DNA of 64,000 nucleotides from an uncultured Bradyrhizobium sp. (GCF_936928535.1 NZ_CAKZHY010000055.1:33539-97538), one strand, 5' to 3'. Positions 25,731 through 35,357 are shown, counted from the stretch's first letter. Translations and numbers: made by a program. Notes: a model not told the origin generated them from the letters alone.

Positions 25731-26426
25731 CTACTGCAAATCCTCGAACTTGCCCGGCTGCGGCTTGGCCATCCGGATCTTGCCGTCGGGCAGAAGTTCG
25801 CCGTCGGCCTCGGCCGAGAACTGGATCGTGTTGCCGCCGCCGTCGCGCGGGCTCGCCTTGCCGAGTACCCCTAACTTGTCGGCGAGCTTGGCGTCATCGG
25901 CAACGAAGACGCGATAATCGGTGAGGTGAAAGCGGCGCGGGGCCGTCCAGGTGAAGGCGGGCACCGAGGTGCGCATGTCGAGGTCGTTGTTGCTGGAGAC
26001 GCTGAGGCCGGTGACATCGCGGAACAGATCCGGACCGTCGAGCAGCTTCGCGCGTGCACCGTCGACGGCATAGATGTTCAGCGTGACGATGTGGCGCTCG
26101 CTGCGGAACGACACCGCGAGGTTGCGCGAATCCGCCGCCCACGCGGCATGGAAAGCATCCGGCCCGGTGTCGAGGATGTTGTCGTCGTTGACATCGTCAA
26201 GCGTCATCAGCTTGCGATGGCCGGGCTCGGCCATCAGGTAGATGCGGAAACCGTCACTGCCGGATTCGCCGCCGCCATGGGCGGCAACCGAGAGCTTTCC
26301 GTTCGGCGCCTTGCCGCCGAGGATGATGGCGTATTCGTTCTTGCCGTATTGATGCTCGGCCGTCGCCAGCGCCGGCGATGCGGCGAAGGCGAGGAGAAGA
26401 GCGAGGATGGCGCGGCGGTGGGGCAT
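25731..26426 (-). CDS. Exported protein of unknown function
   Basis: The protein has 231 aa from ATG 26426, with AAGGACACATCCAC upstream. A signal peptide (AILALLLAFAASPALATA) leads into a region with beta-propeller-like phrases (KLMTLDDVNDDNILDTGPDAFHAAWAADSRNLAVSF). It might be a single-domain propeller-type fragment or a periplasmic binding protein, but no family is recognised. It lies downstream of the phytase-like esterase gene on the same strand, separated by a repeat element. Confidence 0.65.
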   Translation of the reverse strand: MPHRRAILALLLAFAASPALATAEHQYGKNEYAIILGGKAPNGKLSVAAHGGGESGSDGFRIYLMAEPGHRKLMTLDDVNDDNILDTGPDAFHAAWAADSRNLAVSFRSERHIVTLNIYAVDGARAKLLDGPDLFRDVTGLSVSSNNDLDMRTSVPAFTWTAPRRFHLTDYRVFVADDAKLADKLGVLGKASPRDGGGNTIQFSAEADGELLPDGKIRMAKPQPGKFEDLQ

Positions 26427-26467
26427 GTGGATGTGTCCTTGCAGAAAGCGCACAAGTTCACTTTGTC

Positions 26468-26599
26468 GTCGTCCCGGCGAACGCCGGGACCCATACGCCG
26501 CAGCAGTGGTTGTCGCGCGATATGGTCATTGCCTGTCTTCGCCAAACTCTTGCTCCGGCGTATGGGTCCCGGATCTGCGCTTCGCTTGTCCGGGACGAC
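26468..26599. repeat. Dispersed inverted-end element, GTCRTCCCGG type (copy 2)
   Basis: It runs from GTCGTCCCGGCGAACGCCGGGAC to TTGTCCGGGACGAC. Its core includes GGTCATTGCCTGTCTTCGCC, which is also present in the copy at 34132-34273 in the same orientation. Confidence 0.9.
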
Positions 26600-26625
26600 G
26601 GCGGGGGTCGGCGGGACAGCTAGAG

Positions 26626-27711
26626 CTACTCCACCAGCGTGAATTGCAGCAGCAGCGTGCGCTGGAGCATGGAGAAATTGTCGTCCGACACCATGGTCAG
26701 CACGGTCTCGCCTGTAGCAGTGACGTGGGCATCGATGCCTTCCATGTTGTCGACCTCGTGGCCGAGATCGGCCCTGAAGAGCTCGGGGCCGTCGACCAGC
26801 GCGCCCGGGGCGATCGACGCCAGCGGGATCGCGCGGATGCGGATGTCGATGCCGGTGAACCAGGAGAATTTGCGTTCGAGAATCAGAACCTCGCCGGAGG
26901 CGAGCAGCACGGCGTCGCTGATGTCGAACTTTTCGGTGCGGCGTACCGCGAACTGGCCGGGCGAGGCGCCGCCGATCAGGAAGGCGAGGAGATTGCCGTC
27001 GGCATCGAGCCCGCGCTCGGAGAACGCGATCAGCGTGCCCGCGAGCGGCGTGCTCTTGTCCTTGTCTTTTTCCTTGCCTTTCGGCACGAACACCATCGCC
27101 TCCAGGCCCTTGTTGTAAGGCAGCTTGCGGATCGCAGAAGGCGAGGCGATCACTTCGCCATGCGCGCGCGTGCCGCCCTTGGCGAAGTCGAAGCGCATGA
27201 TCTGGTTGACGCGTTCGAGCCCGACATAAAAGGTCGAGCCGTCGCGCGCGAGCGACTCGGTGTCGTACCAGAGCCGCTTCTCGGTGATCGGCCGCCCCTC
27301 GGCATTCAGCATCGGCGCCGTCTCGACGTCGTCGAGCCCGGTCATCCTGCTGCCGTCATAGCGGATGGCGCCGGTGAACCAGGTGCCTTGATCGGACAGC
27401 GCGAGGAAGCGCTCGCCCTTGTCGTCGAGAAAGCGAAGACCGGAGAGGCCGCCAAAACCGCGATGCGGCGAGGTCAGGACCAGCCCGCTGCGATAAGCGA
27501 GCCGCCCGAAGCGCACGCGTGAGCGGTCGCGCGGCTCGAAGAACGGAATTGGCCGCGCGTTGACCTCGATCGAGACGGGCGCATCGACGGTGTGCTCGGG
27601 CTGCCCCGGTTTGGGCGCTCCTTGCGCGTGCGCGAGCCGAGGCAGTGCGAGGGTGGAAAATCCCGCCGCCGCGTGGGCGATGAAGCTGCGGCGGGATGTG
27701 GTGTTGCTCAC
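26626..27711 (-). CDS. Esterase-like activity of phytase family protein (Tat-exported)
   Basis: This 361-aa protein starts at GTG 27711, overlapping the cobT stop (GTGA). A twin-arginine signal ([20 protein letters not shown]) predicts folded export. The body matches the 'esterase-like activity of phytase' domain: [35 protein letters not shown] and [16 protein letters not shown]. The true substrate is not established. Tight coupling to cobT suggests co-transcription but gives no clear functional link. Confidence 0.85.
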   Translation of the reverse strand: MSNTTSRRSFIAHAAAGFSTLALPRLAHAQGAPKPGQPEHTVDAPVSIEVNARPIPFFEPRDRSRVRFGRLAYRSGLVLTSPHRGFGGLSGLRFLDDKGERFLALSDQGTWFTGAIRYDGSRMTGLDDVETAPMLNAEGRPITEKRLWYDTESLARDGSTFYVGLERVNQIMRFDFAKGGTRAHGEVIASPSAIRKLPYNKGLEAMVFVPKGKEKDKDKSTPLAGTLIAFSERGLDADGNLLAFLIGGASPGQFAVRRTEKFDISDAVLLASGEVLILERKFSWFTGIDIRIRAIPLASIAPGALVDGPELFRADLGHEVDNMEGIDAHVTATGETVLTMVSDDNFSMLQRTLLLQFTLVE

Positions 27712-29612
27712 GAATGCAGTTTGCGTCGCGGGCGATTGGGTGCTTGCGTGGGCGCCGTGTTGGTCTCGCTGAAGAGTTCGGCGAGCTTTTCGGTGATGGC
27801 GCCGCCGAGCTCTTCGGCGTCCACGATCGTCACCGCGCGGCGATAGTAGCGCGTCACGTCATGGCCGATGCCGATCGCGATCAGCTCGACCGGCGAGCGG
27901 GTCTCGATCTCCTCGATGATGTGGCGCAGGTGCCGCTCAAGATAATTGCCGGGATTGACCGACAGCGTGGAATCGTCGACCGGCGCACCGTCCGAGATCA
28001 TCATCAGGATCTTGCGCTGCTCGGGCCGGCCGAGCAGGCGCTTGTGCGCCCAGTCCAGCGCCTCGCCGTCGATGTTCTCCTTGAGGAGACCCTCGCGCAT
28101 CATCAAGCCAAGGTTTTTCCGCGCGCGACGCCACGGGGCATCCGCCGACTTGTAGATGATGTGGCGGAGATCGTTGAGGCGGCCGGGATTGGCCGGCTTG
28201 CCGGCGGCAAGCCACGCCTCGCGCGATTGCCCGCCCTTCCAGGCGCGCGTGGTGAAGCCGAGGATCTCGACCTTGACGCCGCATCGCTCCAGCGTGCGCG
28301 CGAGAATGTCGGCGCAGGTGGCGGCGACCGTGATGGGCCTCCCGCGCATCGAACCGGAATTGTCGAGCAGCAGCGTGACGACCGTATCGCGGAACGTCGC
28401 CTCCTTCTCGTGCATGAAGGACAGCGGATGATAGGGATCGGTGACGACGCGCGAGAGGCGCGCGGGGTCGAGGATGCCCTCTTCGAGGTCGAACTCCCAG
28501 GCGCGGTTCTGCTGCGCCATCAAACGCCTCTGAAGCCGGTTGGCGAGGCGCGCCACGATGCCTTGCAGATGCGCGAGCTGCTTGTCGAGATAGGCGCGCA
28601 GGCGCTCCAGCTCGTCATGGTCGCAGAGATCCTCGGCGGCGATGACCTCGTCGAACTTGGGCGCGAAGGCGTGGTATTCCGGCCCGCGCGGCTCGTTCTT
28701 GCCGTGCGAATTCGGACGCGTCGCCTCGCCCGGCGTCTCGTCGTCGCCGAGCTCGCCGTCGTCGAAGGTGTCGGAGGTCGAGGCCTGCGCGCTTTCCATC
28801 GCGCTCTCGCTCATCTCTTCCGACGAGGCCTGCGCCTGGTCGGCGCTCATCTCCTGCGCGGCGTCGGAATCGGGCGAGCCCTCGGCACCGGACTGGTCGT
28901 TGTCGCCGTCCTGGTTCTCGTCGTTGTCTTCGTCGTCCTCGCTGTCGGCGCTGCGCTCGTCGCCGAGCTCGAGCGCGGTCAGGAGATCATGCACGGCATC
29001 GCCGAACTTGGTCTGGTCCTCGACCACGCCGTCGAGCCGGTCGAGCCGCTTGCCGATCTTGTCTTCGAGGATCGGCCGCCAGAGATCGACCATCTTCTTG
29101 GCGGCCGCGGGCGGCGCCAAACCCGTGAGGCGTTCGCGCACCAGCATCGCCAGCGCGTCGGCGAGCGGCGCGTCGGCACGGTCGGTGATCTCGTCGAACT
29201 TGCCGCGATGGAAATGGTCGTCGAGCATCGCGGTGAGGTTCTTGGCAACGCCCGCCATGCGGCGCGCGCCGATCGCCTCGACCCTCGCCTGCTCCACCGC
29301 CTCGAACACGCCGCGCGCCTGCGGATTGCCGGGCATCAGCTTGCGATGCAGTTTTGCGTCGTGACAGGCGAGCTTGAGCGCGATGGAATCAGCATGGCCG
29401 CGCACGATCGCCGCATCGCGCTTGGTCATCTTGCGCGCAGGCTCGGGCAGCCGCGCCTTGCCGGGCGCGAGTCCCGGGCGCTCGGCGGCGAATGAGACGT
29501 CGAGCTCGGGCGCTTTCGCGATCGCCTTCAGGCAGGAGGCCACCGAGCGCTTGAACGGCTCGGTCGGGGCTTCCTTGGTGTTGCGAAATTTGGAGTTGGA
29601 GGGTGTGCTCAT
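27708..29612 (-). CDS. cobT: Aerobic cobaltochelatase subunit CobT
   Basis: This 634-aa protein has an N-terminal CobT domain, a very acidic linker ([20 protein letters not shown]) and a C-terminal von Willebrand-type domain with the MIDAS motif [11 protein letters not shown] (DxSxS). With CobS it forms the AAA+ chelatase motor that works with CobN to insert cobalt into hydrogenobyrinic diamide for B12. CobN is not in the window. cobS lies just upstream on the same strand, separated by a short hairpin. Confidence 0.96.
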   Translation of the reverse strand: MSTPSNSKFRNTKEAPTEPFKRSVASCLKAIAKAPELDVSFAAERPGLAPGKARLPEPARKMTKRDAAIVRGHADSIALKLACHDAKLHRKLMPGNPQARGVFEAVEQARVEAIGARRMAGVAKNLTAMLDDHFHRGKFDEITDRADAPLADALAMLVRERLTGLAPPAAAKKMVDLWRPILEDKIGKRLDRLDGVVEDQTKFGDAVHDLLTALELGDERSADSEDDEDNDENQDGDNDQSGAEGSPDSDAAQEMSADQAQASSEEMSESAMESAQASTSDTFDDGELGDDETPGEATRPNSHGKNEPRGPEYHAFAPKFDEVIAAEDLCDHDELERLRAYLDKQLAHLQGIVARLANRLQRRLMAQQNRAWEFDLEEGILDPARLSRVVTDPYHPLSFMHEKEATFRDTVVTLLLDNSGSMRGRPITVAATCADILARTLERCGVKVEILGFTTRAWKGGQSREAWLAAGKPANPGRLNDLRHIIYKSADAPWRRARKNLGLMMREGLLKENIDGEALDWAHKRLLGRPEQRKILMMISDGAPVDDSTLSVNPGNYLERHLRHIIEEIETRSPVELIAIGIGHDVTRYYRRAVTIVDAEELGGAITEKLAELFSETNTAPTQAPNRPRRKLHS

Positions 29613-29626
29613 ATCGCCTTAATCCA

Positions 29627-29650
29627 TCGTCCCGGCGAAGGCCGGGACGA
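29627..29650. repeat. Minimal GTCCCGG hairpin repeat
   Basis: TCGTCCCGGC-GAAG-GCCGGGACGA is a perfect 10-bp hairpin matching the ends of the larger GTCRTCCCGG elements. It sits between cobS and cobT and lacks a T-run, so it is not a canonical terminator. Confidence 0.75.
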
Positions 29651-29665
29651 CATGCCGCGAAGAGA

Positions 29666-30664
29666 TCAGCTGAGCGCCACGTTGACGGCCGATTCCGGCA
29701 GCTCCGCGTTGAAGCAGCGCTGATAGAACTCGGCGACCAGGGGACGCTCGAGCTCGTCGCACTTGTTGAGGAAGGTGACGCGGAAGGCGAAGCCGATATC
29801 GCCGAAGATGTCGGCGTTCTCGGCCCAGGTGATCACCGTGCGCGGGCTCATCACCGTCGACAGATCGCCATTGGCGAAGGCGTTACGGGTGAGGTCGGCA
29901 AGGCGCACCATCTTGTTGACGATGTCGCGGCCTTCCTGGGTGCGATAGTGCTTGGCCTTCGCAAGCACGATCTCCACTTCCTCGTCGTGGCTGAGGTAAT
30001 TGAGCGTGGTGACGATCGACCAGCGGTCCATCTGGCCCTGGTTGATCTGCTGGGTGCCGTGATAGAGGCCGGAAGTGTCGCCGAGGCCGACCGTGTTGGC
30101 GGTCGCAAACAGGCGGAACGCCGGGTGCGGCTTGATCACTTTGTTCTGGTCGAGCAGCGTCAGGCGGCCGGAGACTTCCAGCACGCGCTGGATCACGAAC
30201 ATCACGTCCGGGCGGCCGGCGTCGTATTCGTCGAACACCAGCGCGATGTTGTGCTGGAGCGCCCAGGGCAAAATGCCGTCACGGAATTCGGTGACCTGCT
30301 TGCCGTCGCGGACCACGATCGAGTCCTTGCCGACGAGGTCGATACGGCTGATGTGGCTGTCGAGGTTGACGCGCACGCAGGGCCAGTTCAGGCGGGCGGC
30401 GACCTGCTCGATATGGGTGGATTTTCCGGTGCCGTGATAGCCTGTCACCATCACGCGGCGGTTGCGGGCGAAGCCGGCGAGAATGGCGAGCGTGGTGGCG
30501 CGGTCGAAACGGTAGTCGGAATCGACTTCAGGAACGTGAGGATCGACTTCGGAATAGGCCGGCACTTCGAGATCGCTGTCGATCCCGAACACCTGGCGCA
30601 CCGACACCTTCATGTCGGGCAAACCGGAAACTTCCTCAACTTTGGACATCGCGGCGGTCGTCAT
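29666..30664 (-). CDS. cobS: Aerobic cobaltochelatase subunit CobS
   Basis: The protein has 332 aa from ATG 30664, directly preceded by GGAGGATTG; the 371-aa ORF start is rejected for lack of a ribosome site. It is an AAA+ MoxR-type ATPase with Walker [11 protein letters not shown], Walker [11 protein letters not shown] and sensor region [14 protein letters not shown]. The N-terminal motif [20 protein letters not shown] is specific to CobS. It is a partner of CobT. Confidence 0.97.
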   Translation of the reverse strand: MTTAAMSKVEEVSGLPDMKVSVRQVFGIDSDLEVPAYSEVDPHVPEVDSDYRFDRATTLAILAGFARNRRVMVTGYHGTGKSTHIEQVAARLNWPCVRVNLDSHISRIDLVGKDSIVVRDGKQVTEFRDGILPWALQHNIALVFDEYDAGRPDVMFVIQRVLEVSGRLTLLDQNKVIKPHPAFRLFATANTVGLGDTSGLYHGTQQINQGQMDRWSIVTTLNYLSHDEEVEIVLAKAKHYRTQEGRDIVNKMVRLADLTRNAFANGDLSTVMSPRTVITWAENADIFGDIGFAFRVTFLNKCDELERPLVAEFYQRCFNAELPESAVNVALS

Positions 30665-30970
30665 CAATCCTCCGAGGCCCCGGGCGGTCCCGAGACCAGT
30701 TATTTGCACGTTGGCTGCGGCTGGGTGCGACTGCGAACCTATCAGAGACAACGTGCCGGCAGAAGCCCGCCCCGCAATCAAAGTTCCGTTGTCTTTTCAT
30801 TTAGATAGGTAAGGAACGCGATTTTGGGAAGGCTGCAATGCAAATCCCGCCCAAATTTCGCCCTGGACAGGCTTCCTGCCCAAAGGAACAGCGCGAATGG
30901 CACTTTCAGTGCCCGGCCCTATTTATGTAAGGCTCTGAACCCAATCGCTCCAGCCCGCTACAGAGACCTC
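30665..30970. other. Divergent intergenic region cobS/dedA
   Basis: No gene was found. The ORF-track extension of the DedA frame from 30824 has no ribosome site. The region should contain the two divergent promoters. No inverted repeat or riboswitch fold was recognised, and specifically no cobalamin riboswitch box. Confidence 0.4.
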
Positions 30971-31630
30971 GTGACGTCCTTCCTTGATCCCCTGATATCG
31001 TTTGTCTCAGTCCATGCGTGGCTGGCCTACCTGACCTTATTCCTGGCCGCACTGCTCGAAGCAGTCCCGGTGGTGGGCTCGGTCATTCCCGGCTCGACCA
31101 TCATCCTGGCACTGAGCGCACTAGTTCCGGGCGGCGATCTGAAGCTGCAATGGGTGCTGCTCGCGGCCGCCAGCGGCGCCGTGATCGGTGACGGCTCGGC
31201 CTACTGGCTCGGGCACCGGCAGCAGCGCAAGATCCTCAACACCTGGCCGCTGACCAATTACCCGCGCGTGGTCGAGGAGAGCGAGACCTTCTTCCACCGC
31301 TTCGGCACTTGGGCCGTGTTCTTCGCCCGCTTCGTGCCGCCGATCCGCGCTTTCGTGCCCATCACTGCGGGTGCGCTCGACATGCCGCCCGCAAAATTCT
31401 ACGCGGTCAACATCCCGGCAATCCTGGTCTGGGCGCCCGCCCATGTGCTGCCGGGCGTGCTGGCGGTGTCCGCCTTCCACGAATATTTCGGCGTGTCGCA
31501 CGACGGGCATCCGGGCAAGCATCTCTGGATTTTGACCGTGGTCGCGGTGGCCATCATCGGCGGCCTCGGCGTCTGGTACTACCGCCGCCGACAGAACGGC
31601 GTCGTCGCAGAGGCGAAGCCGCGCGCGTAG
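30971..31630 (+). CDS. DedA family membrane protein
   Basis: The protein has 219 aa from GTG 30971 (MTSFLDPLISFVSVHAWLAY). About five membrane helices are visible. The family pattern is complete: LLEAVPVVGSVIPGSTIIL, GDGSAYWLGH and FFARFVPPIRAFVPITAGALDM, with the conserved acidic and Arg residues. DedA proteins are thought to act as lipid-carrier flippases or transporters. The C-terminal helix ends in a basic tail (YYRRRQNGV). Confidence 0.9.
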   Translation: MTSFLDPLISFVSVHAWLAYLTLFLAALLEAVPVVGSVIPGSTIILALSALVPGGDLKLQWVLLAAASGAVIGDGSAYWLGHRQQRKILNTWPLTNYPRVVEESETFFHRFGTWAVFFARFVPPIRAFVPITAGALDMPPAKFYAVNIPAILVWAPAHVLPGVLAVSAFHEYFGVSHDGHPGKHLWILTVVAVAIIGGLGVWYYRRRQNGVVAEAKPRA

Positions 31631-31642
31631 GCATCTCCCCGC

Positions 31643-31668
31643 GTCGTCCTGGCTTTCGCCAGGACGAC
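31643..31668. repeat. Minimal GTCGTCCTGG hairpin repeat
   Basis: GTCGTCCTGGC-TTTC-GCCAGGACGAC is a perfect hairpin between the convergent dedA and citrate synthase genes. It resembles the dispersed element ends and could also act as a barrier to read-through. Confidence 0.7.
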
Positions 31669-31697
31669 GGCGGAGAAAATGGCGCGCTCCCGGTTTT

Positions 31698-32912
31698 CTA
31701 ACTCGCAGCCCTTCTTCCCGGCGCCGGCCCCACATACCGCGCCCGCGGCCGGATCAGCTTGCCGAACTGCAATTGCTCGCTGGCATGCGCGATCCAGCCG
31801 ACGCTGCGAGCCATGGCGAACAGCGCGAGTTCGCTGCCGGCAGGTAGCCGCAGCGCGTGCACGAGCACGGCGAGCACGTAGTCGATGTTGACGAACTCGC
31901 CGGTCGCCTCCGCAATCCGCTCCGGCACCTCTTTGGTGAATTTGCGCGGCGCGCCGGCGCGAGCCAGCGCGTTCAACAGCGATTGCGCGCGGGGATCGCC
32001 GCGCTTGTAAACGCCATGGCCGAAGCCCGGAAAACGCTCGCCGAGCGCAACGCGCTCGCGCACCATCGGCTCGACGTCGCGATCGATCAGCGTCTTGACG
32101 AGCTGCGAGGCCAGCACGCCGGCGCCGCCGTGCTTTGGGCCTTTCAGCGCGGCGAGGCCCGCGATCACGGCGTCATAGAGATTGAGCCCGGTCGAGGCCG
32201 CGCAGCGCGCGGTGAAGGTCGACGCATTCAATTCGTGGTCGGCGAGCAGCACCAGGGTGCGGCGGATCAGATCAGGCGCGTGCTTGTTGTCGGCCGCCCA
32301 GATGCGCGCGATCTGCTGGTGCAGCGGCTCGGATGACGGCTCGGAATTCAGCATCGTGGCAACCAGAAGCCGGACGATGCGCGCGCCGACCAGCGCGCGG
32401 CCATCGGGGGCACGGGTGAAAGCGCGGGAATCGGCGCTAGCAGCCAATGCGAGCACAGCGATGGCGCGATCGATCGGCGCTGCGCGGCGCGCCGCTTCCG
32501 CGATCGCGCGCATCTCGTCGGAGATCTTCGGCTGATTGTCGGGCGCGAAGGGATCGACATCGGAGACGTCCCAGAGCAGCGTTGCGGTGTGCTCCAACGT
32601 GTCGTTTTCGGCGAGATCGATGCAGTTGACGCCGCGATAGATCGCCCCCTCCTCGGTGATGGTCGAGATCTCCGTGTCCATGACGGGCAGATCCGCGTCG
32701 AAGCTGCGCAGGCCACGCGGCTCGGGCGACGGCACCCGACGCTCCTTCAGGGCGCGGACGTCCTCGGCGCGGTAGCGGTTCTTGCGCGAATCCGGCGTCG
32801 GCTCGGAGCGGATCAGGCCGCGGCTGACATAGGCGTAGAGGGTTGCCGGCGAGATCGCGAGCTCGGCCGCGGCTTCCCGGGCGGAGAGATAGAGCTCTTC
32901 GGAATTATTCAT
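31698..32912 (-). CDS. Citrate synthase family protein with N-terminal MerR-type helix-turn-helix
   Basis: In this 404-aa protein, residues 7-60 form a helix-turn-helix (LSAREAAAELAISPATLYAYVSRGLIRSE) like MerR or excisionase domains. The rest is a citrate synthase fold with the catalytic histidine regions LADHELNASTF and GFGHGVYKRGDPRAQ and the Asp region VNIDYVLAVLVHAL, so the active site looks complete. It is divergent from a second citrate synthase without the DNA-binding domain. Palindromes cover its start. It may sense a metabolite and regulate its own locus; that role is inference. Confidence 0.9.
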   Translation of the reverse strand: MNNSEELYLSAREAAAELAISPATLYAYVSRGLIRSEPTPDSRKNRYRAEDVRALKERRVPSPEPRGLRSFDADLPVMDTEISTITEEGAIYRGVNCIDLAENDTLEHTATLLWDVSDVDPFAPDNQPKISDEMRAIAEAARRAAPIDRAIAVLALAASADSRAFTRAPDGRALVGARIVRLLVATMLNSEPSSEPLHQQIARIWAADNKHAPDLIRRTLVLLADHELNASTFTARCAASTGLNLYDAVIAGLAALKGPKHGGAGVLASQLVKTLIDRDVEPMVRERVALGERFPGFGHGVYKRGDPRAQSLLNALARAGAPRKFTKEVPERIAEATGEFVNIDYVLAVLVHALRLPAGSELALFAMARSVGWIAHASEQLQFGKLIRPRARYVGPAPGRRAAS

Positions 32913-32913
32913 A

Positions 32914-32943
32914 TTGATTTATGTAATCAAGATTGATCAATCT
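32914..32943. promoter_or_regulatory. Two palindromes in the divergent citrate synthase promoter region
   Basis: TTGATT-TATGT-AATCAA (32914-32930) and the perfect 14-bp palindrome AGATTGATCAATCT (32930-32943) adjoin. They share ATTGAT half-sites and start two bases from the HTH-citrate synthase start codon. They are a natural candidate operator for that protein. Confidence 0.6.
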
Positions 32944-32995
32944 GTCGAGTGGCCCGATTTTCTTACCGTGCAGTGCAAAATGGGAGATTTGGGCC

Positions 32996-34090
32996 ATGAA
33001 CATCCACCTCACCAAGAGCCAGATCGGGCTGGACGGCATTCCCGCAGCCGAAACCGTGCTGAGCCATGTCGACGGCGAACGCGGCGAACTGATCATCGCC
33101 GGCGAGCATGTCGGCCGCCTCGCCGCAGTCTCGAGCTTCGAGGGCGTCACCGCCCGGCTTTGGAACGGCGCGAGCAAGACCACCCTCACGGAAGCCAATG
33201 TCCGGGCGAGCCTCGGCGCGGCGCGCGAGCGGGCCTTTGGACGACTGGACGAGTTGCTGCCGGCAACGCGCGGCATGGGGATCATCGACGGCTTCCGTGC
33301 GGCAGTCGCAGGACTTCGCGCCGAGCACGGGCTGGAGCATGAGGCGACCATCGTCGGCGCATTTCCTGTCATTGCGGGCGCGCTGGTCCGGCGCGCAAAG
33401 GGGCTGGACCCTATCGCACCAGATCCGACCGTGAGCCATGCCGCCGATACGTTGCGCATGCTGCACGGGCGCACGCCCGCCGCGCGCGAAGTGACCGCGC
33501 TCGATGCCTATCTCGTCACCGCCAGCGACCACGGCATGAACGCCTCGACCTTCACCGCGCGCGTCGTGGCCTCGACGCAAGCCAATCTGTTTGCGGCCGT
33601 CACCGCCGGCTATTGCGCCCTGACCGGCCCGCTGCATGGCGGTGCGCCAGAGCCGGTGCTGGAAATGCTGGATGCGATCGGCACGCGCGAGCGCATCCAG
33701 CCCTGGGTCGATGCGGCACTGGCGCGCGGCGAGCGGATGATGGGCTTTGGCCACCGCGTCTATCGCGTGCGGGATCCGCGCGCGGACGTGCTCAAGACCG
33801 CGGTCGAAGCGCTGGCCTCGAACGGCACCGATCTGCCGTTTGCCGGCGAGGTCGAAGCCTATATCCGCGCCGCCTTGCGCAAGAAGAACCCGGAGCGGCC
33901 GCTGGAGACCAATGTGGAGTTCTTCACCGCGATCCTGCTCGATGCGCTGGCGATCCCGCGGCAGGCCTTCACGCCGATCTTCGCGGTGGCGCGTAGCGCA
34001 GGCTGGACCGCGCATGCACGCGAGCAGCAACGGAATGGGCGGTTGATTAGGCCGAGCTCGTCCTATGTGGGGGCGATGCCGGAGGGGTGA
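32996..34090 (+). CDS. Citrate synthase/2-methylcitrate synthase family protein
   Basis: The protein has 364 aa from ATG 32996 (MNIHLTKSQIGLDGIPAAET), with GGGAGA upstream. Catalytic regions SDHGMNASTFTARV, GPLHGGAPEPV and GFGHRVYRVRDPRA are intact. The position matching the catalytic Asp of well-studied citrate synthases reads Glu (ETNVEFFTAILLDAL), which may reflect a subfamily trait. It would condense acetyl- or propionyl-CoA with oxaloacetate. It is expressed divergently from the HTH-citrate synthase and is probably co-regulated with it. Confidence 0.9.
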   Translation: MNIHLTKSQIGLDGIPAAETVLSHVDGERGELIIAGEHVGRLAAVSSFEGVTARLWNGASKTTLTEANVRASLGAARERAFGRLDELLPATRGMGIIDGFRAAVAGLRAEHGLEHEATIVGAFPVIAGALVRRAKGLDPIAPDPTVSHAADTLRMLHGRTPAAREVTALDAYLVTASDHGMNASTFTARVVASTQANLFAAVTAGYCALTGPLHGGAPEPVLEMLDAIGTRERIQPWVDAALARGERMMGFGHRVYRVRDPRADVLKTAVEALASNGTDLPFAGEVEAYIRAALRKKNPERPLETNVEFFTAILLDALAIPRQAFTPIFAVARSAGWTAHAREQQRNGRLIRPSSSYVGAMPEG

Positions 34091-34131
34091 GGGCGTAAAT
34101 GAAGCGCGACGGCGGAGCCTATCGCTCCGCT

Positions 34132-34273
34132 GTCGTCCCGGCGAAGGCCGGGACCCATACGCCGCAGCAGCCGTTTTTGCGTGAGATGGTCATTGCCTGT
34201 CTTCGCCAAACTATTGCTGCGGCGTATGGGTCCCGGATCTGCGCTCCGCTTCGCTACGCTTATCCGGGACGAC
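34132..34273. repeat. Dispersed inverted-end element, GTCRTCCCGG type (copy 3)
   Basis: It runs from GTCGTCCCGGCGAAGGCCGGGAC to TATCCGGGACGAC and shares long blocks with the copy at 26468-26599, in the same orientation. It lies between two convergent gene ends. Confidence 0.9.
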
Positions 34274-34308
34274 ACCGGGAGTTTGGCTACAACCGTGGCA
34301 AGAGGCTC

Positions 34309-34941
34309 TTACGCCTCCCGCACCACGGTCTTCAAATAATTATACGCCTTGATGATCTCGATCAGGCGATCTTCGGTGGAGCGGTCGCCGCCATTGGCGT
34401 CGGGGTGGTGCTGCTTCACCAGCGCCTTGTACTTGCTCTTGACGTCGGCGAGCGTGGAATTCGGGCCGAGGCCCATGACCTGGAGCGCCTTGCGCTCGGC
34501 GTTCATCACCTTGCGCGTTTCGGCCTTGGGCTCGGCCTCCGGACCCTTCCGCCAGTTGGCGCGGCCGTTGATCTCGCTGAACATGCTGAACGGATCGGAC
34601 GCCATGTCGATCTCGGCTTCCGGACCCTTCTTGCCGCCATTGGCGCCCATCTTCCAGGTCGGGCGGTGGCCAGTCAGCGCATCCTTCTGATAGCGCGCGA
34701 CGGCGTCGGCATTCATGCCGGAGAAGAAATTGTAGTTCTGATTGTACTCTCGGACGTGGTCCAGGCAGAAGTGCCAGTACTCGCGCTGGTTCTCGCGTCC
34801 CTTCGGCGCGCGGTGCGCGCCCTTGTTCTGACATCCGGCCCATTCGCAGGCCACGATGGTGTCGCGCGGCTTCACCTCGGGCTGCTTGCCCCGCGGCTTC
34901 ACGCGGATGGAGTCGAAGAACTTTGATGAATCGATCGGCAT
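34309..34941 (-). CDS. J domain-containing protein (DnaJ-like), C-terminal J domain
   Basis: The protein has 210 aa. The N-terminal half contains a Cys/His pattern (CEWAGCQNKGAHRAP...FCLDHVREYN) that may bind a metal, and the C-terminal 60 residues form a J domain with the HPD tripeptide (VKQHHPDANGGD). The J domain stimulates Hsp70 (DnaK) ATPase. This architecture is widespread in alphaproteobacteria and is distinct from canonical DnaJ. The neighbouring bolA is divergent, a common pairing. Confidence 0.92.
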   Translation of the reverse strand: MPIDSSKFFDSIRVKPRGKQPEVKPRDTIVACEWAGCQNKGAHRAPKGRENQREYWHFCLDHVREYNQNYNFFSGMNADAVARYQKDALTGHRPTWKMGANGGKKGPEAEIDMASDPFSMFSEINGRANWRKGPEAEPKAETRKVMNAERKALQVMGLGPNSTLADVKSKYKALVKQHHPDANGGDRSTEDRLIEIIKAYNYLKTVVREA

Positions 34942-35037
34942 GGCTGACTTTGACTACGCAATGCAAAAACCTTCAAGTCTTGACATTGCAATTAGCTTGA
35001 AACCCCGGGTGTTGACGGAGTGCGATCGCAGGATTTA

Positions 35038-35322
35038 ATGACGCTCATGGTTATGAAAGACACTATCAGCAACAAGTTGCAGGAAGCTTTCACGCCGGAA
35101 AGCCTGCAAGTCGTTGACGAGTCACATTTGCATGAGGGCCACGCCGGCCATCGGCCGAGCGGCGAGACGCACTTCCGCGTTTATATCGTGTCCCAGGCCT
35201 TCAAAGGGAAGAGCCGGGTCGACCGTCACCGCATGATAAATGCGGCGCTATCAGCGGAACTCTCAGGCAGCGTGCATGCCCTGGCCATCCACGCGCAGGC
35301 GCCGGGGGAAGGCGGGACGTAG
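35038..35322 (+). CDS. bolA: BolA family protein
   Basis: The protein has 94 aa from ATG 35038, with AGGA just upstream; the ORF-track GTG at 35020 and ATGs at 35047 and 35053 are alternatives. The BolA fold is marked by VVDESHLHEGHAGH, ETHFRVYIVSQAFKGKSRVDRHRMI and a C-terminal VHALAIHAQAPGE. BolA proteins partner with monothiol glutaredoxins in Fe-S and iron homeostasis. The position divergent from the J-domain gene is conserved in relatives. Confidence 0.93.
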   Translation: MTLMVMKDTISNKLQEAFTPESLQVVDESHLHEGHAGHRPSGETHFRVYIVSQAFKGKSRVDRHRMINAALSAELSGSVHALAIHAQAPGEGGT

Positions 35323-35357
35323 TCTCCGCCAAATGAGCGGCAAATCAGGTGATTTTT

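Noticed and set aside
30665-30970. Cobalamin riboswitch upstream of cobS
   Set aside because: No B12-box-like sequence was recognisable in the leader.
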